Source of the DNA: Gemmataceae bacterium
Lineage (GTDB): Bacteria > Planctomycetota > Planctomycetia > Gemmatales > Gemmataceae
DNA length: 64,000 nt
Assembly (NCBI GenBank): GCA_019636445.1
Contig: JAHBXO010000004.1
Span: forward strand, 62,001-126,000
Direction: 5' to 3'
Shown here: piece by piece, positions 18,767 through 26,101 of the stretch
Layout: each line of letters opens with the position of its first letter
Numbering within the stretch: the first letter of the stretch is position 1
Notes under the pieces: generated by a model
Seen by the model: the letters and a program-made list of their open reading frames with translations, nothing else
Told to the model about the DNA's origin: nothing
The model's database searches: none
Position numbers and translations under genes: made by a program

Positions 18767-18831
18767 GCAGAACCAGGTGCTGCACCAGACGCCCCGCAAA
18801 GCCGTGCCGCTGGTGAGCGATCTCGTTCGGC
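18767..18831 (+). other. attC of cassette 4 (65 bases)
   Basis: R'' is GCAGAAC (18767-18773), L'' is GCTGCACCAG (18779-18788), L' is CTGGTGAGC (18810-18818) and R' is GTTCGGC (18825-18831). R'' is the exact complement of GTTCTGC, which is split across the cassette's own ends. Apart from R'' it is almost the same sequence as the attC of cassette 2. Confidence 0.92.
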
Positions 18832-18847
18832 GGCGGAGGGCTTCCGG

Positions 18848-19297
18848 GTGGACGAGCGGTTGCGGCAAGCACTACTCGCGGCGAGGCACGCCTGCCCCGA
18901 GGAGGACCGCCACCAGCCGGCCGCCGAGTCCGAGTTGCAGGCGTTCGAGGCCGAGTTCGGGCTGATCCCGCCGGCATTCCGCGAGTATCTAGCCGTCTGC
19001 GGCGGGCGGGTCGGCGGCGATGGGGAGTGGATCGACGGGTTGCCCGAACTGCCAGACTCGCACCGCCAGTTCCGGGCGGACAGCGAGTTCTGGAGGATGC
19101 GTGGGGTGTTCATCATCGGCTGGGACGGGGCCGGCAACCCGTTCGGCATCGAGCTGTCGTCCGGGCGGGTGCTGGTCGAGGACCACAACTTCGGCGGCAT
19201 CCACGAGATGGCCCCGTCGTTCACCGCATTCCTGGCTGCGGGGTTGTCGCCCGACGCCGAACCCGGATTAGGTTTTCCAAGTCAAGAGAATAATTAA
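18848..19297 (+). CDS. Integron cassette 5: SMI1/KNR4 (SUKH) family protein
   Basis: A 149-residue protein of the SMI1/KNR4 or SUKH type, many of which are immunity proteins against bacterial toxins. Typical features are the N-terminal helix ending ESELQAFEAEFGLIPPAFRE, then YLAVCGG, a central MRGVFIIGWDGAGNPFGIEL, and VLVEDHNFGGIHEMAPSFTA with FLAAGL at the end. The GTG at 18848 lies 22 bases into the cassette, as in cassette 3. Translation runs through the R'' box and beyond it into sequence that is no longer attC, so the last dozen residues are probably added by the break in the array. No toxin gene is nearby. Confidence 0.82.
   Translation: MDERLRQALLAARHACPEEDRHQPAAESELQAFEAEFGLIPPAFREYLAVCGGRVGGDGEWIDGLPELPDSHRQFRADSEFWRMRGVFIIGWDGAGNPFGIELSSGRVLVEDHNFGGIHEMAPSFTAFLAAGLSPDAEPGLGFPSQENN
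19256..19262 (+). other. Truncated attC of cassette 5 (R'' only)
   Basis: GCCGAAC matches cassette 5's own first bases TTCGGC. The expected CAGGYGCTGCA next to R'' and the L', R' boxes are missing; the sequence continues CCGGATTAGG. The array appears to have been broken here. Confidence 0.75.
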
Positions 19298-19730
19298 CCC
19301 ACGCACGGCTCATCGCGGCAGCGATCAGCGTGTCCGGTTGGGGGCAGAGCGTTCTCGCAGACCCAACGGCTTGTGGCGATCGATCGCCTCGGTGTCCGTT
19401 CGAATCGGTCGCGATGACCGACCGGCGACGGCACCCAACACGGATTCGGACTCACGCGGCCACGGACGCTGCGGTGCCCGATGACGGCTGGCCTGCACTC
19501 ACGCAGGCCGGTCCCGATGCTCTTGCGTTCCCCACGCACGGGCCATTCCAGGCGGCTGGCTCATCGCGAAGCGATGTCCCGTTTGGTGCGGCGTCCGGCG
19601 GGACATTTCCTCGTTGAACTTGCCAAGATCGACGGCGAGAATGGGGAGCGTCGACCGAAACGGGCGACATCGACAAGCGTCGTCGACGACCCCAACATGC
19701 ATGAAAACTTTGGGTGGTGGAGGGCCACGG
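19298..19730. other. Intergenic region after the integron, no gene recognised
   Basis: Short ORFs here have shuffled-looking composition and no family features. Two segments are imperfect direct repeats: CCCACGCACGG with GGCTCATCGCGGCAGCGAT near 19298-19327, and CCCACGCACGG with GGCTCATCGCGAAGCGAT near 19531-19576. No attC core is convincing. It may be debris of lost cassettes. Confidence 0.5.
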
Positions 19731-20018
19731 ATGGGGCGGTTCCTGAGTTGGCTCTTTGGTGGTGCGGGCGAAATCTGTTTTCAATGCAAGCAGCGGCGCC
19801 CCCGGAGTGCCAACAACCACATGTATTGCGTGGAGTGCGAAGCCGAGATCCGTCGCGCGTACGAGAATCGAAATCATTGCCCGCACTGTGGAGCGATCGG
19901 TGAGCACCAAGGCACGAGCCACTGGAGCGGTCGGAATGATCGCGGGGAGGCGTGCGGCGGGTTCGTGGACCAGTGGTATTGTCGCGCTTGCCGGCAATCT
20001 TACGGCATCCCGAAGTGA
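19731..20018 (+). CDS. Small zinc-ribbon protein
   Basis: A 95-residue protein starting MGRFLSWLFGGAGEICFQCK. It has four Cys pairs or near-pairs: CFQC, CVEC, CPHC and CRAC, spaced as two zinc knuckles (CFQC...CVEC and CPHC...CRAC). The first dozen residues are hydrophobic and may form a short membrane anchor. GGAGGG precedes the chosen ATG at good spacing; an ATG at 19701 is a weaker alternative. The role is unknown. It follows the integron region but has no attC, so I do not count it as a cassette. Confidence 0.7.
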   Translation: MGRFLSWLFGGAGEICFQCKQRRPRSANNHMYCVECEAEIRRAYENRNHCPHCGAIGEHQGTSHWSGRNDRGEACGGFVDQWYCRACRQSYGIPK

Positions 20019-20115
20019 TTCCCGGTAGCCTGTGGCGGACCGGCGTTCGGGTTGTTCGATTGCCGCCGCGATGCCCGATCCCGTTAGGGTTCAGGACTCG
20101 AAAGGGAACAGCACC

Positions 20116-21018
20116 ATGTCCAACCGCGTCTCTTTGGCGACGGCGTTCGCGCTACTCACAACCATTTGCGCGGCGTCGAGCCAGCCGGCGGCGCCGGACG
20201 GGGTGCGCGCGATCGATGGCGAGTGGGTGTACGTGGAGGATCGCACCAAGGGCCGGCCCGCCGAGAAGCAATCGCCCAACACGGGGCCGCGGATCAAGCT
20301 GCGCGTCGAGAAGGATGCGGTCGTGCTGGTGCGCAGCGACGGCGAGATCCGCATGCCACTCGACGGCCAGCCGACCGATGTCGTCCGGCCATACGGGACT
20401 TCTCGCTACAAGGGCGGATGGAAGGACGGCGCGTACACATACGAGAGCGCACCCGTGCGCGAGGGGGCGGTCGCGGCCAAGGGGTTGATCCGGTGGACGA
20501 TGCGCGTCTCGGCCGAGGGGATGCTCGTGAGCGTGGCGGTCGATCCGCCCGCGGGGGCGGAATCGGTGTGCCTGTTCCGCCAGCCGAAGGACATCCCGCT
20601 GCCCAAGCCGGCCAAGGCCGCGATCAACGACCTGGCGTGGCTCGCCGGCGCGTGGGTGGGTTCGCGGGGCGAGGGTGCGGCGACGACGTTCGAGGAGCGT
20701 TGGAGCCCGCCGCTCGGCGGGTCGATGCTCGCCGTGTCGCGCACGGTTTCGCGCGGGAAGATGGTCGGGTTCGAGTTCCTGCGCGTCGTCGAGCGAGACG
20801 GCGGGCTGGGGTACATCGCGCAGCCCGGCGGCCGCACGCCGACCGAGTTCGTACTGACAGAATTGAACAAGACGCGCGCCGTGTTCGAGAACCCGCGCCA
20901 CGACTCCCCGCAGCGCATCGCGTATGAACTATCGGATACGGGCACGCTGACCGCTTCGATCGGCTTCATGAAGGGCGGCACGCCTCGGCGCTTCGATTTC
21001 AAGCCCGAGGGCCGGTGA
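20116..21018 (+). CDS. Secreted DUF6265-like protein
   Basis: A 300-residue protein with an N-terminal signal peptide (MSNRVSLATAFALLTTICAA, cleaved near SSQP). The C-terminal part, from about residue 175, has the pattern of DUF6265: INDLAWLAGAWVG, EERWSPPLGGSML, GFEFLRVVERDGGLGY, FENPRHDSPQRIAYEL and a final FDFKPEG. The N-terminal part resembles a lipocalin-like domain (DGEWVYVEDRTKG, VVLVRSDGEIRMPLDG). I chose the ATG at 20116, with AAAGGGAA upstream, over the longer frame. The biochemical role is unknown; the beta-barrel-like pattern suggests binding of a small hydrophobic ligand. Confidence 0.75.
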   Translation: MSNRVSLATAFALLTTICAASSQPAAPDGVRAIDGEWVYVEDRTKGRPAEKQSPNTGPRIKLRVEKDAVVLVRSDGEIRMPLDGQPTDVVRPYGTSRYKGGWKDGAYTYESAPVREGAVAAKGLIRWTMRVSAEGMLVSVAVDPPAGAESVCLFRQPKDIPLPKPAKAAINDLAWLAGAWVGSRGEGAATTFEERWSPPLGGSMLAVSRTVSRGKMVGFEFLRVVERDGGLGYIAQPGGRTPTEFVLTELNKTRAVFENPRHDSPQRIAYELSDTGTLTASIGFMKGGTPRRFDFKPEGR

Positions 21019-21045
21019 ACAAAGTAATTGCCACCGTTTCCCGGC

Positions 21046-22404
21046 TTACAGCCCCGCGATCTGGTCGGCGTCGATCAGTTGCAGCACCTCGCGCGAGACG
21101 CCGCGGGCGACGCGCAGTTGCCCGACGTCGAAGAGCGAATGCTGGATCGTCGCGATCAGGTTTTTCATGCGCACGGGGTCGGAGTTCGGCGAGCCGCCCT
21201 TCGCATCGCTGCGGCCGATCACCTGGCCCATCTTCAGACCGCCGCCCGCGAGCAACAGCGGCGCGAGGTTGCCCCAGTGATCGCGGCCGCCGTTCTTGTT
21301 GATCGTCGGCGTGCGGCCCATCTCGCCGCAGGCCACGAGCAGGATCTTCTCGTCCAGCCCGCGCTGCCGCGTGTCTTCCAGGAACGCCGCGAGCGCGTGG
21401 TCGAGCGGTGGGGCCATGTAGCTCATGCCTTCGGTCATGGTTGCGTTGTTCGCGTCGGCGTGCATGTCCCAGACGAAGTTCGTGGTGACGGTCACGAACC
21501 CGGCGCCGCGCTCGCACAGCCGTCGGGCCAGCAGCAGCAGTTTGCCGAGCGTGCGCACGTTGTCGGCGTAGAACTTGTGGTTGTTCCACTTCTTGTTGAT
21601 CTTCTCGACCGGCACGAGCGGGGCGGTGTCGTACTTCGCGATCGTCTTCGGGTCCTCGCGCCGCAGATCGAAGGCATCCCCGACGCCGCCGAGCAAGACG
21701 GAGAACGCCTTCTGTCGCGTGGAGTCCATGGCGTGCGCGGATTCGTCGAAGGCGAGCTTCGCGCCGTCGATCGCGCTCAGGAGCGCCTTGCGGTCGTCGA
21801 GCCGGGACTGCGGCACGTTGAGCGCGAGGTTCTTCTGGAACGTCCCCTCGCCGCCGGCCGCGAACGGCGCGTTCGCCATCCCGAACGGACCCGCCGCCAG
21901 GAAGTTCCCGAACCCTTTCTGAAACGGCTGCGCGTTGGGATCGACCGCCTGCGGGAAGAGCGCGACGTTCAGCGGCAGCCCGTTCGCGGGATGGTTCGAC
22001 CCGGCGACCGAGGCGTACGCCGAACCGAGGTTCGCGCCGAAGCTGTCCTTGCCGACGATCGGCTTGATGTCGTGGTTGCCGTCGCCGGTGACGAACGAGC
22101 GCACGACGGAGAAGCGATCCGCGAGCGCCGCGAGCTTGGGGAACGTGCCGCCGAATGTGATGCCGGGGATTGCCGTCTTCACCTCGCCGGTCGCGGAGCG
22201 GATGGTGTCGGGCGCGTCCATCTTCGGGTCGAACGTCTCGATCTGCGACGGGCCGCCGTGGAGGAAGAGAAAGATGACGGACTTGTCGGTGACGGGTCGA
22301 TTGGCCGTGGCGAGCGGTGAGCCGGCGGTCGCGGTGCCAGCGAACAGGAACGGCGCGACGCGGAGGAAATCGCGGCGGGAGACGGGATCGCGGAGGGAGA
22401 TCAT
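21046..22404 (-). CDS. DUF1501 family protein, Tat-exported
   Basis: A 452-residue protein of the DUF1501 family, a group related to sulfatases/alkaline phosphatases that is greatly expanded in planctomycetes. The N terminus SRRDFLRVAPFLFAGTATAG is a twin-arginine signal. Family motifs include VIFLFLHGGPSQIETFDPK (split here), FSVVRSFVTGDGNHDIKP, LLLARRLCERGAGFVTV, VACGEMGRTPTINKNGGRDH and WGNLAPLLLAGGG. It is downstream of a second DUF1501 gene on the same strand, 81 bases away. Substrates are unknown. Such genes are often paired with DUF1549/DUF1553 cytochrome genes; two of these lie further along this window but not adjacent. Confidence 0.9.
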   Translation of the reverse strand: MISLRDPVSRRDFLRVAPFLFAGTATAGSPLATANRPVTDKSVIFLFLHGGPSQIETFDPKMDAPDTIRSATGEVKTAIPGITFGGTFPKLAALADRFSVVRSFVTGDGNHDIKPIVGKDSFGANLGSAYASVAGSNHPANGLPLNVALFPQAVDPNAQPFQKGFGNFLAAGPFGMANAPFAAGGEGTFQKNLALNVPQSRLDDRKALLSAIDGAKLAFDESAHAMDSTRQKAFSVLLGGVGDAFDLRREDPKTIAKYDTAPLVPVEKINKKWNNHKFYADNVRTLGKLLLLARRLCERGAGFVTVTTNFVWDMHADANNATMTEGMSYMAPPLDHALAAFLEDTRQRGLDEKILLVACGEMGRTPTINKNGGRDHWGNLAPLLLAGGGLKMGQVIGRSDAKGGSPNSDPVRMKNLIATIQHSLFDVGQLRVARGVSREVLQLIDADQIAGL

Positions 22405-22412
22405 GGGTCTGC

Positions 22413-22485
22413 CAGTTTTTAGTTGTTAGTTGTTAGTTTTCAGTTGTCAGGGTTCAACTACGAACTAACAACTGGCAACAAACAA
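22413..22485. repeat. AGTTGTTAG-type heptad repeats in inverted arrangement
   Basis: The gap between the two DUF1501 genes is filled by AGTTGTTAGTTGTTAGTTTT and CAGTTGTCAG on one side and ACTAACAACTGGCAACAAAC on the other. The arms are partly complementary. The composition is AT-rich, unlike the flanking genes. It resembles the simple heptad repeats seen in cyanobacteria and other bacteria. Confidence 0.75.
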
Positions 22486-23889
22486 CTAGATCAGTTCCGG
22501 GATCGGCTTGCCGTCCTGGCCGAAATACACGGGGCGATTGCTCGCGGTGTACAGCGGCTGAGTGCGGTCGATGCCGAGTTTTTCGTAGATCGTCGCGGCG
22601 TAGTCTTCTGGCGTGTGCGGGCTGTCCTGCACGTGGCCGCCGTCCTTTTCGGTCTTGCCGATCACCTGCCCGCCGCGGACGCCGGCGCCGGCGAACGCGA
22701 TGGAATACGCCTTCGTCCAGTGGTCGCGGCCCTGGAACTTGTTGAGTCTGGGCGTGCGGCCGAACTCCGTGACGAAGCAGACGAGCGTTTCGGCGAGCAG
22801 GCCGCGCTGGTCGAGGTCGTCCACGAGGGCGGCGAAGGCGCGGTCGGTGCTGCCCATCATTACCCAGTGGCCGATGCCGTAGCGTCCTTCGCCGCCAGCC
22901 TTGTCGCGCACCGTGCCGCAGCAGCCATCGGTGTAAATCAGGTCGTGGTGGTCCCAGTTCATGTTCGTGCCGCCGGGCGTCTCCTTCGTCAGCGGCCAGC
23001 GCACGTCGACCGTGACGAACCGAACACCGGCTTCGACGAGCTTGCGGCCCAGCAGGTAGCACGCGCCGCGGTGGCCCGCGCCGTACTTCTCCCGGGTCGC
23101 CGGCGATTCGCGGTTCAGGTCGAATGCCTCCGCCACCTTCGGCGACGTCAGCATGTCGAACGCCTGATCGTAGAAGCGGTTCATACCGTGGCTGTCGCTC
23201 GACGCCGATTCGAGCGAGCCGCGCAGATCGTGGCGGAGTTGCAGCCGGCTTCCTTCGAACTCCGCGCGCGGGCGCAGGCCGTCGAGTTTCCACTTCGGGT
23301 CGGAGAGGTCGCGGCCGCCGGTCTTGAAGACGCGCGTGGAAGCGGGCAGGAACCCCGTGCGCGTTTCGGCCGCCTGCTCGTGGTTGCCGGGCACCATGAC
23401 GTACGGCGGCAGGTGCCGTGCGCGACTACCGAGGACGTGCGACACGGTCGAGCCGAGGTCCGGCATGGTCGGGCCGGGGTTCGACGGGTGCGAACCGGAA
23501 AGGACGTACTGCGTGCCGTTCGGGTGCGCATCCGCCCCGCCGCGCTCGTGGTGCATCGATCGCACGACGGCGATCTTGTCCGCGATGCGCGCGGTGTGTG
23601 GGAGCAGTTCCGTGAACCGGATGCCCGGCACATTCGTCGCGATCGGCTTGAATGGGCTGCGGTGCTCGGCCACGGCTTCGGGCTTCGGGTCCCAGGTGTC
23701 GAGGTGCGACAGGCCGCCCTGCTCGAGAATGACGAGCACGTTCTTCGCGGCCGCGTTCCTCGCAGTCGCCGCCAACGCCGATGGCAGCGACATTCCCAGC
23801 ACCGAGGCGGACGCGAGCCGCGCGAACTCGCGGCGGTTCCACGCACCTTCGGACCGGCGGGCAAACCAATCGGGTAACGGCATGGGCAT
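22486..23889 (-). CDS. DUF1501 family protein, Tat-exported
   Basis: A 467-residue DUF1501 protein, upstream partner of the gene at 21046. The Tat motif is NRREFARLASASVLGMSLPS, followed by an Ala-rich cleavage region. Family motifs are KNVLVILEQGGLSHLDTWDP, IAVVRSMHHERGGADAH, YVMVPGNHEQAAETRTGFLP, VTDVRWPLTKE-like strand, and VCFVTEFGRTPRLNKFQGRDH. The two DUF1501 genes are different in the middle part, so they are paralogues and not a recent duplication. The start could be the ATG two codons later. The 81-base gap to the next gene is occupied by heptad repeats. Confidence 0.9.
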   Translation of the reverse strand: MPMPLPDWFARRSEGAWNRREFARLASASVLGMSLPSALAATARNAAAKNVLVILEQGGLSHLDTWDPKPEAVAEHRSPFKPIATNVPGIRFTELLPHTARIADKIAVVRSMHHERGGADAHPNGTQYVLSGSHPSNPGPTMPDLGSTVSHVLGSRARHLPPYVMVPGNHEQAAETRTGFLPASTRVFKTGGRDLSDPKWKLDGLRPRAEFEGSRLQLRHDLRGSLESASSDSHGMNRFYDQAFDMLTSPKVAEAFDLNRESPATREKYGAGHRGACYLLGRKLVEAGVRFVTVDVRWPLTKETPGGTNMNWDHHDLIYTDGCCGTVRDKAGGEGRYGIGHWVMMGSTDRAFAALVDDLDQRGLLAETLVCFVTEFGRTPRLNKFQGRDHWTKAYSIAFAGAGVRGGQVIGKTEKDGGHVQDSPHTPEDYAATIYEKLGIDRTQPLYTASNRPVYFGQDGKPIPELI

Positions 23890-23974
23890 ACCGGCAGGTA
23901 GGAATGATCGCGGATCGGCCGTCAGGCAGGACCGTCATCTTCGCATATTCGACGTGGGAATGGAAAGAGAATTC

Positions 23975-24067
23975 GGCCACGAAGAGGCACGAAAAGACAC
24001 AAAAAATGAACCGATTCATTCTTCTCTTTCTCTTCTTTTTGTGCCTTCTTGTGCCTTTTCGTGGCCG
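23975..24067. repeat. Inverted repeat with AAGGCAC/GTGCCTT steps
   Basis: The left arm GGCCACGAAGAGGCACGAAA with AGACACAAAAAA (23975-24006) faces the right arm TTTTTGTGCCTTCTTGTGCC with TTTTCGTGGCC (24036-24067). The loop is about 30 bases and pyrimidine-rich. It lies between divergent genes and is AT-rich compared with its surroundings. Confidence 0.8.
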
Positions 24068-24132
24068 TCGTTTTCGTTTCCTCACTCCCTCGCCGTCGGT
24101 ATGATTGCAAGACCAAACTCTTCGAGGTCGCC

Positions 24133-25362
24133 ATGAATCGCACGCTCGCTTCCCTCCTATTGCTCGCCGTCGCCGTTCCCTCCTATGCCACCGACTGGCC
24201 CCAGTGGCGCGGCCCCGAGCGCACCGGCAAATCGGCCGAGACCGGCCTCCTCAAGGAATGGCCCAAGGACGGCCCGCCCCTCCGCTGGAAACGCACCGAC
24301 CTCGGCACCGGCTACTCCTCGCCGACCGTCGTGAAGGGCGTCGTCTACATCCAGACCACAAAGGGGATGGAGGAGTACGCCGTCGCCCTCAAGGAAGCCA
24401 CCGGCGAGGAAATCTGGTCCACCAAGATTGGCACCGTCGGCAAGAACGAAGGCCCCCAATACCCCGGTACCCGCGCGTCCATCACCGTCGACGGCGACCG
24501 TCTCTACAGCCTCGCCTCCGACGGCGAACTGAACTGCCTCACCACCAAGGGCGACGTCGTCTGGCACGTCAACTTCAAGAAAGACTTCGAGGGCAAGGTC
24601 GGCATGTGGGCCTACACCGAATCGGTGCTGATCGACGGCGATGCCGTCGTCTGCACGCCCGGCGGATCGACGGCCACGCTCGCCAAGCTGAACAAGGCCG
24701 ACGGCAAGGTGATCTGGAAGTGCGCCGTGCCCGGCGGCGACCTCGCCGAGTACGCCTCGATCATGACCGTCGAAGGCGGCGGCCGGAAGCAATACGTGCA
24801 GTACCTGCGCAAGTCGCTCGTCGGCTGCGACGCCAAGACCGGCGAATTCCTCTGGAAGCACAGCCGCACGCAGGACCCGGGCGCGAGCATCCTCACGCCG
24901 GTCGTTTCTGGCAACAAAGTCTTCATCGCCGGTTCCCGCACGGGCGGCGCGACCCTCGAACTGACTGCGGCCGGTACGGGCGTCGAAGCCAAGGAACTCT
25001 ACTTCGACAAGGCCCTTGCCCCCAGCCTCGGCGGCGCCATCCTGCACGACGGCCACCTCTACGCCACCGCCGGCACCGGCCTGTTCTGCGCCGACTTCGC
25101 CACCGGCAAGATCCTCTGGAAGGACAACTCCGTCGGCCCCGCCTCGATCTGCTTCGCCGACGGCTTGCTCTACATCCGCGGCTACAACTCCGGCGACATC
25201 GCGCTCGTCCAACCCGACCCGAAAGAGTACAAGGAGATCTCCCGTTTCAAGCAGCCCCTCAAGACGAAGACGACCGGCTGGCCCCATCCCGTCGTCGCCA
25301 ACGGCGGTTTCTACATCCGCGACATGGACGTGCTGCTCTGCTTCGACGTGAAGGGGAAGTGA
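24133..25362 (+). CDS. Secreted PQQ-like beta-propeller protein
   Basis: A 409-residue exported protein. The signal peptide MNRTLASLLLLAVAVPSYAT is followed by DWPQWRGPERTGKSAETGLL, the standard opening of planctomycete PQQ-like repeat proteins. Blades follow with GVVYIQTTKGMEEYAVALKE, LYSLASDGELNCLTTKGDVV, LYATAGTGLFCADFATGKIL and a final FYIRDMDVLLCFDVKG. No catalytic domain is seen. I chose the ATG at 24133 because it begins a clear signal peptide and GAGGT precedes it. A TATGAT box about 28 bases upstream is a candidate -10. It is related to the lipoprotein at 4143-5528. Confidence 0.9.
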   Translation: MNRTLASLLLLAVAVPSYATDWPQWRGPERTGKSAETGLLKEWPKDGPPLRWKRTDLGTGYSSPTVVKGVVYIQTTKGMEEYAVALKEATGEEIWSTKIGTVGKNEGPQYPGTRASITVDGDRLYSLASDGELNCLTTKGDVVWHVNFKKDFEGKVGMWAYTESVLIDGDAVVCTPGGSTATLAKLNKADGKVIWKCAVPGGDLAEYASIMTVEGGGRKQYVQYLRKSLVGCDAKTGEFLWKHSRTQDPGASILTPVVSGNKVFIAGSRTGGATLELTAAGTGVEAKELYFDKALAPSLGGAILHDGHLYATAGTGLFCADFATGKILWKDNSVGPASICFADGLLYIRGYNSGDIALVQPDPKEYKEISRFKQPLKTKTTGWPHPVVANGGFYIRDMDVLLCFDVKGK

Positions 25363-25423
25363 GGGGCAGCAAAGTGTATTCGTAACTGATGCTGACACTG
25401 AACCAAATATTGTTGTCTTTCAT

Positions 25424-25456
25424 GTTAAAAAGGGCCGGCGAGTTCCCTCGCCGGCC
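25424..25456 (-). terminator. Terminator of the HNH endonuclease gene
   Basis: On the minus strand GGCCGGCGAG, a GGAA loop and CTCGCCGGCC are followed by CTTTTT. It begins 10 bases after the HNH stop codon. Confidence 0.9.
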
Positions 25457-25465
25457 TCACACGTC

Positions 25466-26101
25466 TCACTTCAACTCCACGCTCCAGTAGGCGTTATCGA
25501 GGAACGACTGCCAGGAGCGGTACTTCTTCTGCGACAGCTTCGCGTGCAGGACCGGGCTGCGCTTCGGCTTCTCCGGCTTGCGGATCAGCGTCATGTTCGC
25601 CTGCCGCGGCGTGCGGCCGCCCTTGCGGACGTTGCAGTCCACGCAGGCGCACACGATGTTCTCCCACGACGTGCCGCCGCCCTGGCTCCGCGGGATCACG
25701 TGGTCCAGCGACAGCTCGCTCGTCGGGAACTTCTTCCCGCAGAACTGGCACTGGTTGTGGTCCCGGGCGAAGATGTTCCGACGGTTGAACTTCACCGTCT
25801 GCTTCGGCACGCGGTCGTACTCCAGGAGCCGGATCACGCGGGGCGCGCGGATGTCGGCCGTCGGAGTGCGCACCCAGTCGTCCTCCTCGCCGCGCTCGAA
25901 GGCGGCCTTGGCGGCGCTGACCTCCAGCCACGAGGCGAAGTCGTAGGACGTGTACGCGCCGTCGTCGGTGCAGATGACTTCCGCATCGTCCTTGCAGAGC
26001 AGGCAGAACGCCCGTCGAACCGAAATGACGTGCACGGCCATGAACATCTTGTTCAGGACCAGAACGCTGGAATCCAGGGCCGTGTACGAAGCCGCGTGCA
26101 T
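25466..26101 (-). CDS. HNH endonuclease family protein
   Basis: A 211-residue protein with an HNH nuclease domain at about 108-165. It shows the zinc cysteines CQFC (118-121) and the C151-C156 cluster CACVDC, the catalytic LDHVIPRSQGG with His134, and NVRKGGRTPRQA. The N-terminal 100 residues (SSVLVLNKMFMAVHVISVRR) are typical of a widespread stand-alone HNH group found as a housekeeping-like gene in many phyla. Its substrate is not known and there is no methylase beside it, so it need not be a restriction enzyme. AAAGGAGGG stands at good spacing before the ATG. A terminator follows. Confidence 0.9.
   Translation of the reverse strand: MHAASYTALDSSVLVLNKMFMAVHVISVRRAFCLLCKDDAEVICTDDGAYTSYDFASWLEVSAAKAAFERGEEDDWVRTPTADIRAPRVIRLLEYDRVPKQTVKFNRRNIFARDHNQCQFCGKKFPTSELSLDHVIPRSQGGGTSWENIVCACVDCNVRKGGRTPRQANMTLIRKPEKPKRSPVLHAKLSQKKYRSWQSFLDNAYWSVELK

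Larger units (their letters stand above)
15684..19262 (+). mobile_element. Chromosomal integron with integrase and five-cassette array
   Basis: The element consists of an IntI-type integrase promoter and gene, an attI region, and five cassettes, each a single ORF followed by an attC site. Integrase and cassettes point the same way, so attI lies at the 3' end of intI. This is the inverted layout reported for Treponema and some planctomycete integrons, not the divergent layout of class 1 integrons. Cassette boundaries, taken at G|TT, are 16867-17494, 17495-17758, 17759-18410, 18411-18825 and 18826 onward; the last attC is cut after its R'' box. No transposase or resistance gene accompanies it, so it looks sedentary. 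Confidence 0.92.

Noticed and set aside
20043..20050. GTTCGGG at about 20045 as a further attC core
   Set aside because: There is no matching R'' with L'' and L' boxes upstream of it, so the zinc-ribbon gene is not supported as a cassette.
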